The notes: generated from the letters alone by a model not told the origin. Shown: positions 1 through 7,193, counted from the first letter of the stretch. The stretch: DNA of 11,072 nucleotides from Pseudomonadota bacterium (GCA_018241165.1 JAFEEK010000451.1:1-11072); one strand, 5' to 3'. Numbers and translations are program-made.

Positions 1-2
1 GC

Positions 3-53
3 CGCAAGGGGAGGATCATCGCGACCGAAGTCACTCCGGCCGAAGCGGCCTGA
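3..53 (+). CDS. Possible C-terminal end of an upstream gene (partial)
   Basis: In the third plus-strand frame the first bases read RKGRIIATEVTPAEAA and then a TGA stop at 51-53. This looks like an ordinary protein C-terminus and would converge on the minus-strand membrane protein gene, overlapping its last 23 bases. All three plus-strand frames are open at the left edge and the visible stretch is only 16 residues, so no family can be named. It may equally be a chance open frame in GC-rich DNA. Confidence 0.25.
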   Translation, partial: RKGRIIATEVTPAEAA

Positions 54-468
54 AACCGGCGATGGCAACGGCGAGTCCGCACGCCGCAGTCAGCCACACG
101 AAATCCCAGCCGCCAAGATTCGTGCACGCCGCCTGCCAAGCCAGGCCAAAGTCCATCTTGAACAGCGTGTTGCGCAGCGGGAATCCGAGCATCTGCGCCA
201 CGCGCACGGCGGCGAACAGGTATTGTGCGTAGACGAAGGCGATCAAAACCGTCGTGATGGCGCAGATCGCGCCGCGCTTGCCCGCAAAACCCAACCAGTG
301 GAAATACCCGCCGATCGCTGCGCCGAGCGGAATGATCAGGAACCCCGCGCCGTGCGTGACGCTGAGCGCGAGCAGGCACCACAGCGCGCCGGCGGCGAGC
401 CCGGCGATGGCGGTCGTGGCGATGCAGGAAATGAATCCGGGTGTCTTGCGGGTTTGTGCTGAATCCAT
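31..468 (-). CDS. Four-helix integral membrane protein, unknown function
   Basis: The predicted product has 145 residues. It carries about four hydrophobic segments, at roughly residues 13-36, 41-60, 66-88 and 121-138, so it should sit in the inner membrane. The N-terminus (MDSAQTRKTP) is short and basic. The stretch at 89-118 is amphipathic and contains KMDFGLAW, which may form a loop or re-entrant segment. I recognise no family motif. The start at 468 is the only ATG that keeps the first helix, but no good Shine-Dalgarno sequence lies upstream, which fits translational coupling to the GNAT gene that ends 32 nt earlier. As the last gene of a three-gene minus-strand set it is probably co-transcribed with the acetyltransferase and the ABM-fold protein. 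The coding call is fairly safe; the function is unknown. Confidence 0.75.
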   Translation of the reverse strand: MDSAQTRKTPGFISCIATTAIAGLAAGALWCLLALSVTHGAGFLIIPLGAAIGGYFHWLGFAGKRGAICAITTVLIAFVYAQYLFAAVRVAQMLGFPLRNTLFKMDFGLAWQAACTNLGGWDFVWLTAACGLAVAIAGFRPLRPE

Positions 469-500
469 CCGTGGATGCTACGTCATGCAGCGCGGTCGTG

Positions 501-1097
501 TCAGCCGCGCAGTTTGTTCAACTGGAAATCCAGATGCGTGCGCACGGTCGGCCATTCGCCGGCGATGATGCTGTACACGCAGGTGTCGCGCAGGCTGCCG
601 TCGGTGCCGCGGCGATGATTGCGCAGGATGCCGTCGAGCTTGGCGCCGAGGCGTTCGATCGCCGCGCGACTGGCGCGGTTGAAGAAGTGCGTGCGGAATT
701 CCACCGCGATGCAATCCAGTTCCTCGAACGCGTGCGCGAGCAGCAGGCGCTTGGTTTCGGTATTGATGCCGCTGCGCTGTGCGCTCGCCGCATACCAGGT
801 GTGGCCGATTTCCAGCCGCTTGTTCTCGGCGTCGATGTTCATGTAACCCGTCGCACCGACCACGCGCCGCGTTGCATTGGCGATGATGACGAACGGCACC
901 ATGCTGCCGGCGGTTTGCAGCGCAAGGCGACGGTCGATGTCGGCGCGCATCGTCAGCGGCGTGGGCACGAACGTGTACCACAGGTTCCACAGCTCGCCAT
1001 CACGCGCAGATTCGACCAGGCCGTCGTGATGGTCTTGGCACAAGGGTTCGAGCGTTACGAGCTTGCCGCGCAAAGTTGCGGGAGTAGGCCAGGTCAT
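501..1097 (-). CDS. GNAT-family N-acetyltransferase (RimJ/RimL-like)
   Basis: The product has 198 residues and spans one GNAT fold, which transfers an acetyl group from acetyl-CoA to an amine. The start ATLRGKLVTLEPL (residues 7-19) is the usual first strand of RimJ/RimL-like members. VVGATGYMNID (79-89) and LEIGHTWY (95-102) are the central strands. QRSGINTETKRLLL (107-120) is the acetyl-CoA pyrophosphate loop and following helix. FFNRASRAAIERLGAKLDG (138-156) is the conserved helix and strand in which Asn140 and the RLGAKLDG turn are typical. The reading frame runs open upstream to 1319, but residues before MTWPTP look non-native and overlap the ABM gene, so 1097 is chosen. That ATG lies 2 nt after the upstream stop with little Shine-Dalgarno signal, which points to translational coupling. 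The substrate cannot be told: small molecules and protein N-termini are both possible. Confidence 0.9.
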   Translation of the reverse strand: MTWPTPATLRGKLVTLEPLCQDHHDGLVESARDGELWNLWYTFVPTPLTMRADIDRRLALQTAGSMVPFVIIANATRRVVGATGYMNIDAENKRLEIGHTWYAASAQRSGINTETKRLLLAHAFEELDCIAVEFRTHFFNRASRAAIERLGAKLDGILRNHRRGTDGSLRDTCVYSIIAGEWPTVRTHLDFQLNKLRG

Positions 1098-1099
1098 GG

Positions 1100-1435
1100 T
1101 CAAGTCAGCCGGTCTTTTTCGTTCGGCGTGACATGCGCGAACGCGCCGTCGCCGTAGGATTTGATCACCTGCGCGATGACGATGTGATAACCACGATACC
1201 ACTTGCCGTATTCGCGCTTGGCAATCAGATGCTGGGGATGATTGGAGAATGCGCGCAAGGATTCGAGCGTTTCCCAGTAGTACTTCGCGTTGCGCAATTT
1301 GCCATCCGGCGATCGCCACGATTCCACGCCCAGGTATCCCGGCGACGCGCGCGCGGCCGCATCGATGATTGCGTTCAATTCATGGAAGCGATCGTCGTAC
1401 TCGCCTGGTTCGAAGATGAAATCGACGCTGTACAT
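1100..1435 (-). CDS. Antibiotic biosynthesis monooxygenase (ABM) family protein
   Basis: The product has 111 residues and fits a dimeric alpha/beta-barrel (ABM-like) fold. It starts MYSVDFIFEPGEYDDRFHEL and continues with a helix, then SPGYLGVESWRS (31-42), the typical PG(Y/F)LG turn of these proteins. YYWETLESLRAFSNHPQHLIA (52-72) matches the W-x2-L/M-x2-L-x-A-F-x-x-x-P/H-x-H pattern. RGYHIVIAQV (81-90) is the last strand. Members include heme-degrading and quinol monooxygenases and many proteins of unknown role, so no reaction is assigned. The frame is open far upstream, antisense to the regulator gene, but the ATG at 1435 is preceded by GGGAG five bases upstream (1441-1445), which decides the start. 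It is first in the minus-strand set and divergent from the MocR-type regulator, which may control it. Confidence 0.88.
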   Translation of the reverse strand: MYSVDFIFEPGEYDDRFHELNAIIDAAARASPGYLGVESWRSPDGKLRNAKYYWETLESLRAFSNHPQHLIAKREYGKWYRGYHIVIAQVIKSYGDGAFAHVTPNEKDRLT

Positions 1436-1537
1436 GCGTACTCCCGAAGCGGCCACGCGCGGCGCTTGACGGCACGAATCTAAACCTTCAGATTGGCCCC
1501 GGCGAGTGCCGGTTTTCGCCGGATTCATGGAGCCACG
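1436..1537. promoter_or_regulatory. Divergent promoter/operator region between ABM operon and MocR gene
   Basis: This 102-nt gap must hold both promoters. For the regulator, TTGACG (1466-1471) and CAGATT (1489-1494) are 17 nt apart, a good -35 and a weak -10. A start near 1501 would exclude a TTG codon at 1493 as the translation start. On the other strand TAGATT (1477-1482) is a possible -10 for the ABM operon. Two inverted repeats stand out: AATCT-N8-AGATT (1477-1494), which overlaps both -10 candidates, and CCGGCGA-N10-TCGCCGG (1499-1522). MocR-type regulators commonly bind their own divergent region, so these are operator candidates by inference only. Confidence 0.45.
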
Positions 1538-2992
1538 ATGTTTTTGCAACTGGACGACAAGGGACCGCGTTACCTGCAACTGGCGCGCGCGCTCAAGCAG
1601 GCGATCCTCGACGGCCGCTGCGCGCCGGGATCGCGCCTGCCGGCCACGCGCACGCTGGCGCGCGAGCTGGAAATCTCGCGCAACACCGCGCTGGCCGCCT
1701 ACGCCGCACTCACCGAAGAAGGCTTGATCGATGGCCGCTCCGGTTCGGGCTGCTACGTGGCCGCGTTTGCCGCGGTACCGAAACGACCCGCGGCCGCATT
1801 GGCGCAGGCGACCGCGCACGCGCCGGTTTTGTCGCGACGCGGGCGGCGCATGCAGCAGGTCTACGACCGCGCGATCCCGGGACGCCAGCATCGTGGCCTG
1901 CGCTACAACCTGCAGTACGGTTTGCCGATGACGAATCCGCAACTGGCCAGCGCATGGCGGCGCGCGCTGAATCAGGCCGCAGCGCATGTGCAGACCGATT
2001 ATCCCGATCCGCAGGGATTGCCGCAGTTGCGCGTACAGATCTGCGAATACCTCGCGCGCCGCCGCGGCATCAACGCCGCGCCGGAGGACGTGCTGATCGT
2101 CAATGGTACCCAGCAGGCGTTTTCGCTTGCTGCCGACGTGTTGCTGGATGTCGGCGATCGCATGCTGCTGGAAGATCCGCACTACCAGGGCGCGCGCCAG
2201 GTGTTCCAGGCGCGCGGCGCGGTGATCCGTACCTGCCGCGTCGACGCCGATGGTTTGGTCGCCAGCGCCTTGCCGCGCGATGCGCAAACGCGGCTTGCCG
2301 TCGTTACGCCATCGCACCAGTTTCCGACCGGCGCGGTGTTGAGCCTGCCGCGGCGCATGCAATTGCTCGACTGGGCGCAGCGCCGCCGCTGCTGGCTGAT
2401 CGAGGACGACTACGACGGCGAATTTCGCTACGGCGCACGTCCGCTCGCCGCGCTCAAGTCGCTCGACCGCACCGGTCGCGTGCTCTACGTCGGCAGTTTT
2501 TCCAAGGTGATCTTTCCGGCGCTGCGCCTGGGCTACATGGTGTTGCCGCCGGGATTGCGCGAAGCCTTCGTCGCGGCGAAGTGGCTGACCGACCGCGGCA
2601 GCACGGCGATCGAACAGGCCGCGCTGGCGCTTCTCATCGGCAGTGGTGCGTTCGAGCGCCACCTGCGCCGCGCTGCCAACACGCTGCGCGCGCGCCGCTC
2701 CGCATTGCTTGGCGCCTTGCAACGCTACGCGGGCGACGCCGTCGAGGTCGCCGATTCCAGCGCCGGCATGCATATCCTGGCGTGGTTGCGGCACATGAGC
2801 CATGCGCAGGCGCAGGCGCTGGTCGAAAAGGCACGCGCGCACGGCGTCGGCATCTATCTGGTTGCACCGTATTGCCACAAGCCGCTGAAGCGTCCGGGCT
2901 TGCTGCTCGGTTACGCCGACCTGCCGCCGGCAGACCTGCAAGCCGCCGTGCGCATACTCGCCGAATGCCTGTCGCGGGTTTCGCAAGCCTGA
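1538..2992 (+). CDS. MocR/PdxR-family transcriptional regulator (GntR wHTH + aminotransferase domain)
   Basis: The product has 484 residues, normal for the family. Residues 10-75 form a GntR winged helix (RYLQLARALKQAILDG, SRLPATRTLARELEISRNT, then EEGLIDGRSGSG). Residues about 115-480 form a fold-type I aminotransferase domain: YPDPQGLPQLR (155-165), phosphate-loop NGTQQAF (189-195), HQFPTGAVLSLPRR (260-273), EDDYDGEFRY (289-298) and SFSKVIFPALRLGY (320-333), with Lys323 as the expected pyridoxal phosphate lysine. Such proteins use the aminotransferase domain as a PLP- or amino-compound sensor and usually control a divergent gene. ATG 1538 follows GGAG (1529-1532) by 5 nt; an in-frame TTG at 1493 would add 15 unlikely residues. 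The neighbouring ABM/GNAT/membrane operon is the natural target. The inducer cannot be told, and no vitamin B6 or GABA gene is visible to support calling it PdxR or GabR. Confidence 0.93.
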   Translation: MFLQLDDKGPRYLQLARALKQAILDGRCAPGSRLPATRTLARELEISRNTALAAYAALTEEGLIDGRSGSGCYVAAFAAVPKRPAAALAQATAHAPVLSRRGRRMQQVYDRAIPGRQHRGLRYNLQYGLPMTNPQLASAWRRALNQAAAHVQTDYPDPQGLPQLRVQICEYLARRRGINAAPEDVLIVNGTQQAFSLAADVLLDVGDRMLLEDPHYQGARQVFQARGAVIRTCRVDADGLVASALPRDAQTRLAVVTPSHQFPTGAVLSLPRRMQLLDWAQRRRCWLIEDDYDGEFRYGARPLAALKSLDRTGRVLYVGSFSKVIFPALRLGYMVLPPGLREAFVAAKWLTDRGSTAIEQAALALLIGSGAFERHLRRAANTLRARRSALLGALQRYAGDAVEVADSSAGMHILAWLRHMSHAQAQALVEKARAHGVGIYLVAPYCHKPLKRPGLLLGYADLPPADLQAAVRILAECLSRVSQA

Positions 2993-3027
2993 TTGCGCGA
3001 GTGCCAGCAGCAATTGGCCATCATTCC

Positions 3028-3036
3028 TGCGATAAT
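3028..3036 (+). promoter_or_regulatory. Extended -10 promoter of sufT
   Basis: TGCGATAAT matches the extended -10 form TGnTATAAT with one mismatch. No good -35 lies 17 nt upstream (CAGCAA at 3008-3013), which is usual for extended -10 promoters. Transcription would start near 3043, giving a leader of about 20 nt before the ATG at 3063. The gene therefore seems to be transcribed independently of the regulator that ends at 2992. This was read by eye only. Confidence 0.5.
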
Positions 3037-3062
3037 GTGGACCAAAATAGTACGGATTCGCC

Positions 3063-3620
3063 ATGGGTGCCTACAATCAAAGTTCCGAGCCGGTCGTTTT
3101 CGAGCGCGACTGCGCCGCGGTGATGGTGCCGCAGGGTCAGGAAGTTACCTTGCCCGCCGGCCAGAACGGCTACATCACGCAGGCGCTAGGCGGAAGTTTC
3201 ACCGTCTTCGTCGACGGTAACCTGTTTCGCATTGCCGGCGCGGATGCCGACGCGATCGGCAAGGAACCGCCGCTGGCGATCGTCGTGGACGAACACACCA
3301 GCGATGCGGACGTGGAAAAACTCGTCTGGGAACAACTGCGCACCTGCTTCGATCCGGAGATCCCGGTCAATATCGTGGACCTGGGGCTGGTCTATGAATG
3401 CACGTTGAGCCATCGCGAGGACGGCACGCGCAAGGTCGAAGTACGCATGACGCTGACCGCACCCGGCTGTGGCATGGGCGACATTCTGGTCGAGGATGTG
3501 CGCACCAAGCTCGAAGCGATTCCCACGGTCACCGAGACCGACGTGGAGCTGGTCTTCGATCCGCCGTGGAACCACACGATGATGTCGGATGTGGCGAAGC
3601 TGGAAACGGGGATGCTCTGA
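3063..3620 (+). CDS. sufT: SufT-type Fe-S cluster assembly factor (DUF59/MIP18 family)
   Basis: The product has 185 residues, the usual length of stand-alone SufT. The N-terminal part (1-75) is the SufT-specific beta-rich extension: VMVPQGQEVTLPAGQNGYITQ followed by GGSFTVFVDGNLFRI, which ends near GKEPP. The MIP18/DUF59 domain (about 82-178) shows DPEIPVNIVDLGLVY (97-111), TAPGCGMGD (132-140) with the conserved Cys136, and DPPWN (166-170). SufT helps mature Fe-S proteins in the cytoplasm, probably by supporting cluster transfer or assembly by SUF. In many genomes it sits in the suf operon; here its neighbours are a MocR regulator and, convergently, a signalling protein, so it stands alone with its own promoter. 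The Shine-Dalgarno signal before ATG 3063 is weak (a CGGA at 3053-3056). Confidence 0.93.
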   Translation: MGAYNQSSEPVVFERDCAAVMVPQGQEVTLPAGQNGYITQALGGSFTVFVDGNLFRIAGADADAIGKEPPLAIVVDEHTSDADVEKLVWEQLRTCFDPEIPVNIVDLGLVYECTLSHREDGTRKVEVRMTLTAPGCGMGDILVEDVRTKLEAIPTVTETDVELVFDPPWNHTMMSDVAKLETGML

Positions 3621-3633
3621 CTCCCGGAAGGTC

Positions 3634-3720
3634 ACCCCCTTCGGAACGAAGGGGGTCGCGCGTAGCGCGGGGGGATGCCAAAGCTCATCCCCCTCAGTCC
3701 CCCTTCCTGCGGAAGGGGGA
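3634..3720. repeat. Cluster of four adjacent hairpins in the convergent gap
   Basis: Between sufT and the convergent signalling gene lie four back-to-back inverted repeats. They are ACCCCCTTCG/CGAAGGGGGT (3634-3643/3647-3656, loop GAA), CGCGC/GCGCG (3657-3661/3665-3669, loop GTA), GGGGGATG/CATCCCCC (3670-3677/3686-3693) and TCCCCCTTCC/GGAAGGGGGA (3698-3707/3711-3720, loop TGC). The outer two are near-copies of one 10-bp stem. No T-tract follows on either strand, so they are not classical intrinsic terminators. The layout resembles the REP or MITE-like intergenic palindromes common in Xanthomonadales genomes. They could stop or stabilise convergent transcripts. Confidence 0.75.
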
Positions 3721-3728
3721 AGTGGGCG

Positions 3729-6287
3729 CTACCAAAGCGGTCGGTTAAAATCGAAATCCGGCTGCGGCTGCGGTCGCGAGAACGCCGGGCCGATGCCGTA
3801 GTCGACGCCCAGGCGCAGCAGCAGGTGCGCGCGTTGCAGGCTGTCGACTTCCGGTGCGATCACGGCGACGCCGCTCGCATGCGCCTTGCGCACCAGCGCC
3901 AGCATCGTGTCGCTGACCGATTTGGCGCTGCCCAGTTCTGCAACCAGCGACGGCGCAAGGCGCACGAAATCCACGCTCAGGCTTTTCAGCGCATGTACGG
4001 CGGCCCAGTCGCGGCCGTAGTCGACGAGACAGAAGCGCACGCCGTGCTGGTGCAGCGCCTTGACCTGTTCACGCGCGCGTTCGCCGGCGTCGATCAGGGT
4101 CGAGCAGGCCAGTTCGATGGTCAGGCCGGTTCCGGACAGATGCCGTGACTTCAGCTCGCGCTCCAGCCACCACGAAAATTCGGATTCCAGCGCACTCGTC
4201 ACCGCCTGCGGCACGAACAGGCGCAACTGGCGGCCACGCCGCAGCTGTTCTTCGCGTACCTGCAACGAATGCTGCAACAGCATGCGATCGAGCGGGGCGA
4301 TCTGCTTGCATTCGACCGCGACCGGCGCGAGTTCAGCATACGACACGCTGGTTCCGGGATGCTGCACGCTGCGTACCTTGAAGCCGAGTTCGTACTGGCC
4401 TTGCAGTTTGCCGGCGAGCGGTGCGATTGCACCGAACTCGAACTGGGTCTGCTCGGCAACCAGCGGCCGGCTGAGCACGGCGCGCACCGCGAGCAACGGA
4501 TCGACCGGCAAAAGCGCGGCCTCTTTCGCTTCGAACCACAGCACGCGGTTGCCGCCCATGTGCGCGGCGGCCAGTTGCGCGGCCTGAGCGTTGGTCACGA
4601 CCGAATCCACGCTCGCATGCTCGCCGCCGAGCAGGGCGAGGCCCAGGCTCGCGCTCAAATTGTGTGTGCGGCCGTTGAACTGCCACGGCTGCTCGGCAAG
4701 CGCCTCGCGCACGGCTTCGGCGGCGACAGTCAATTCGCTGCGGCTGCGCCGGGTGAGAACGGTGAAGTAGTGGAAGTCCTGGTATTGGGCGGACAGGTCC
4801 AACTCGTCGAGCTGATTGCGCAACAGGTTGCCGACGTGGGCGTCGAGCGCGGCGAGTCCGGCCAGGCCAATCTGCTCGCGCAGCAACGCGGCGCGATCCA
4901 GCGCGACATACAGCAGCGCCGCCGAGCGATCGCCAAGCGCGGCTTCGAGTTTTTCGATCAGGGTGGTGCGCGAATACAGACCGGTGCGCGCATCGCGGCC
5001 GCCGGGTTTGCCGATGACTTCGCGCAGCCAGTGCGCGCGCTGCACGCGTGCCTGCACGGCGCCGATCAGATGCCGCGCCTTGACCGGCTTGAGCAGTACC
5101 TCGTCGCCGCCGGCGGCGATCGCATCGAAGCGTTGCGCACTGCCGTTCGCATCGGCGGCGAGGATGATCGGCACCGCGGCGAATTCGTGTTGCTGGCGAA
5201 TGAGCTGGATGAGTTCCACGCCGTTGACATCCGGCAGGTCGTGGTCGATGACGATGACGTCGGGGCGAAAGTCCGCGATCGCGGCGATGGCGGCCTGACC
5301 GTTGCCGACCAGGCGTGCGGTCATGCCGCGTTCGACCAGTGCGCGCGCGGATTCGGCCGCGTGTTCGCGGTCGGATTCGACCAGCATGACGCGCCATTCG
5401 GGCTGCGCGTCGGCGTGCAGCAACTCATCGAGCTTGCCGACGACGCGCAGCGAATCGACGGGCGCGCTGAACAGCGCGGCGGCGCCGGCGCGCATGGCGA
5501 GCAGGCGGTGTCCGAGATCGCCGCTTGGCGATACCGCGAGTACGGCGGGCAGGCGCTCGCTGGCAATGCCCATGCCGGCGTACAGCACGGCCATGCGGGC
5601 CATCACGCGCAACTGGCGCGCATCGATGAGCACGGCGCCGGGAATCGCATGGGCGAGGAAATCCAGCAGCATCCGGCCATCGGCGAATTCGCGCACGTCG
5701 TAGCCGCGTTCGCGCAAGCCTTCGACAAGTCCTGGCACGCTGGTTGGCGTGATGCCGACCATGCACACCGCGCGCGGCAGATGGGTCGGGCGTGGCGCGG
5801 GCTCGGTCCCCGCCGGTTTTGCCGATTCCGCTGCAGCGGATTGCGGCGGCGCGATGACTGTAGTCGCGGCCGGCACGGGAGCGACCGCTTCGGCAGGCGG
5901 CACTGGCCCGGTTGGCACCCTTGCGCCGGGCAGGGTATGTACCGCGGCGGTTTCGGTGGCCGACAGGTCGGTGAGTACCGCACCCATGCGGTTGACCATG
6001 TCGGCCAACCGGCCCAGGTCACGCGCATTCGGCACGAGCCGGTCGTCGACGAAGGAACACAGGTAGGCGGCAAGTTCCAGCGCCGAGCCGTTGACGTCTT
6101 CAAGGCCGAGGCGTTCGCTGGTGTCGGCGATCTGGTCGATTTCCTCGCCGAGCATGCGCGCGGCGACCTGGTCCCAGCCGCCTTGCGCGAGCGGCTGCCA
6201 GCGCCGCGCGAGCGCAAGGCAGCGCTCGCGGAGATCTTCCCGCGCGTGCTGCGCACCGCTGCGCGTGGTGGTGTCCTGACCGCTCAT
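3729..6287 (-). CDS. Multi-domain receiver / degenerate GGDEF / degenerate EAL signalling protein
   Basis: The 852-residue product has no membrane segment and should be cytoplasmic. Residues 1-115 are helical with no recognised HPt histidine. Residues 118-168 are a Pro/Ala-rich linker. A pseudo-receiver lies at about 172-291, with Asp222 present but the acidic pocket and Lys lost. A fuller receiver spans about 298-415, with E304/D306, phospho-site Asp348 and Lys400, though the usual Thr is Ala378. The GGDEF fold (about 432-587) opens with DARTGLYSR, but the GGDEF site reads DFHYF (504-508). The EAL fold (about 610-840) has YELGFK for the EAL motif, VDYG for DDFG (755-758), R776 and A778 for the catalytic KxD, and I832 for the late Gln. 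Enzyme activity for c-di-GMP synthesis or hydrolysis is therefore very unlikely. Known precedents such as FimX act as effectors or scaffolds. GAGGAG lies 4 nt before ATG 6287. It is probably monocistronic. Confidence 0.9.
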   Translation of the reverse strand: MSGQDTTTRSGAQHAREDLRERCLALARRWQPLAQGGWDQVAARMLGEEIDQIADTSERLGLEDVNGSALELAAYLCSFVDDRLVPNARDLGRLADMVNRMGAVLTDLSATETAAVHTLPGARVPTGPVPPAEAVAPVPAATTVIAPPQSAAAESAKPAGTEPAPRPTHLPRAVCMVGITPTSVPGLVEGLRERGYDVREFADGRMLLDFLAHAIPGAVLIDARQLRVMARMAVLYAGMGIASERLPAVLAVSPSGDLGHRLLAMRAGAAALFSAPVDSLRVVGKLDELLHADAQPEWRVMLVESDREHAAESARALVERGMTARLVGNGQAAIAAIADFRPDVIVIDHDLPDVNGVELIQLIRQQHEFAAVPIILAADANGSAQRFDAIAAGGDEVLLKPVKARHLIGAVQARVQRAHWLREVIGKPGGRDARTGLYSRTTLIEKLEAALGDRSAALLYVALDRAALLREQIGLAGLAALDAHVGNLLRNQLDELDLSAQYQDFHYFTVLTRRSRSELTVAAEAVREALAEQPWQFNGRTHNLSASLGLALLGGEHASVDSVVTNAQAAQLAAAHMGGNRVLWFEAKEAALLPVDPLLAVRAVLSRPLVAEQTQFEFGAIAPLAGKLQGQYELGFKVRSVQHPGTSVSYAELAPVAVECKQIAPLDRMLLQHSLQVREEQLRRGRQLRLFVPQAVTSALESEFSWWLERELKSRHLSGTGLTIELACSTLIDAGERAREQVKALHQHGVRFCLVDYGRDWAAVHALKSLSVDFVRLAPSLVAELGSAKSVSDTMLALVRKAHASGVAVIAPEVDSLQRAHLLLRLGVDYGIGPAFSRPQPQPDFDFNRPLW

Positions 6288-6454
6288 TCGGCTCCTCGCC
6301 CCTGTCAGGCCGATTCAGTGTAGCGCCGTGGCCGTCACAGTGCAGGAATTGCGCGTGCAAGGGCGTGCTGGCGCTCACATTTCCCGCGATTGGCAAGGGT
6401 ATAGGCGAAATCCTCGCAATGGGTTTAGGATCATGCCGTCGGCGGGAGACGGCG

Positions 6455-6871
6455 ATGCGAAAATACTGGCACTGGGTATTCACCTTGTTGTTCGTCTGGG
6501 CGCTGGCTTACGACCTGGCGGTGTGGGGCGCTGCCGCGAATCTGCCGGATATCGGCGGCGCCCTGCGTTCATCGGCACAGCGCCAGGCCTTGCTGGCGCA
6601 CATCTACATGAGCGCCGGCGCCGAACTGGACGCCGCGTTGCCGGTAATGGCGGACTGGGGCGGGCAACGCGCGCAAACGGCGCTGGCCCCGGGGTTCGAG
6701 CGCATCAAGGAAGATCCGATGGTGTCGATGGACCTGATTTTTTCCAACTCCTGGAACAGTACCCACGTCATGCTCAAGTACATGTACTGGGCGGCGCCGC
6801 TATTCGGAATCATCGCATTGGTGTTGTGGTCGCGGCGGCCGAAGAAGGTCAGCCTGATGGGGCGGCGCTGA
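6455..6871 (+). CDS. Small two-helix membrane protein, unknown function
   Basis: The product has 138 residues. An N-terminal hydrophobic segment (about 7-27, WVFTLLFVWALAYDLAVW) and a C-terminal one (about 109-126, YMYWAAPLFGIIALVLW) flank an 80-residue soluble loop. The C-terminal tail is basic (SRRPKK...GRR), so by the positive-inside rule both ends should be cytoplasmic and the loop periplasmic. The loop has alternating charged and aromatic residues (FERIKEDP, FSNSWNSTH) and no cysteine or known motif. The frame is open upstream to 6365, but ATG 6455 has GGGAG (6444-6448) six bases before it, which decides the start. It is divergent from the signalling protein gene, with 167 nt between the two starts, and no function can be assigned from sequence. 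Confidence 0.8.
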   Translation: MRKYWHWVFTLLFVWALAYDLAVWGAAANLPDIGGALRSSAQRQALLAHIYMSAGAELDAALPVMADWGGQRAQTALAPGFERIKEDPMVSMDLIFSNSWNSTHVMLKYMYWAAPLFGIIALVLWSRRPKKVSLMGRR

Positions 6872-7193
6872 AACACGCGTTTGACAATCCCGCGTCCCGA
6901 AGGCGCGAAATTTGTTCACTTATATAAAAAAATAATAAGTATACAGTCCGCGTTGTTGCCCCGGACCGCGCATTTTCGGTTGGAAGTTGCAGACTACTGG
7001 CGCGTCGGGAATCCATATCCGCTGCGGCCTGCATGACTTCCGGCATGGTGTCGTCGGCAAAATACTGCCGCTTCGTGTTTATCCGTCTGGATGTCCAAAG
7101 CATCAAGGTGTCGCGCGCAGACAATGTCCGGACGTTGTTGTTGCTGTGCAATAAAACAATATCAAAATCAGTGACTTAGCGACACATTTTTTC

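Noticed and set aside
1100..3064. 654-codon minus-strand frame that would fuse an antisense copy of the MocR gene to the ABM protein
   Set aside because: Only the last 111 codons look like protein. The upstream part is the shadow of the regulator, and a good ribosome binding site precedes the ATG at 1435.
4269..6323. 684-codon open frame antisense to the signalling protein gene
   Set aside because: The composition is typical of a shadow frame (Arg/Gln/His/Gly-rich, no domain), while the opposite strand shows ordered receiver, GGDEF and EAL folds.
6881..6886. Perfect TTGACA just after the small membrane protein gene
   Set aside because: No -10-like hexamer lies 15-19 nt downstream on the same strand (the sequence there is GC-rich), and no gene would be served by it.
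6849..7151. Minus-strand 100-residue frame and plus-strand 48-residue frame (7033-7179) in the gap
   Set aside because: They overlap each other, have no clear ribosome binding site and match no family I know. The minus frame also runs through the AT-rich patch and into the antisense of the membrane protein gene.
7170..7186. CRP/Clp-like dyad AGTGA-N7-ACACA upstream of the protease promoter
   Set aside because: Both half-sites have a mismatch and the spacer is 7 rather than 6. The position near -51 does not match the usual activator spacings.
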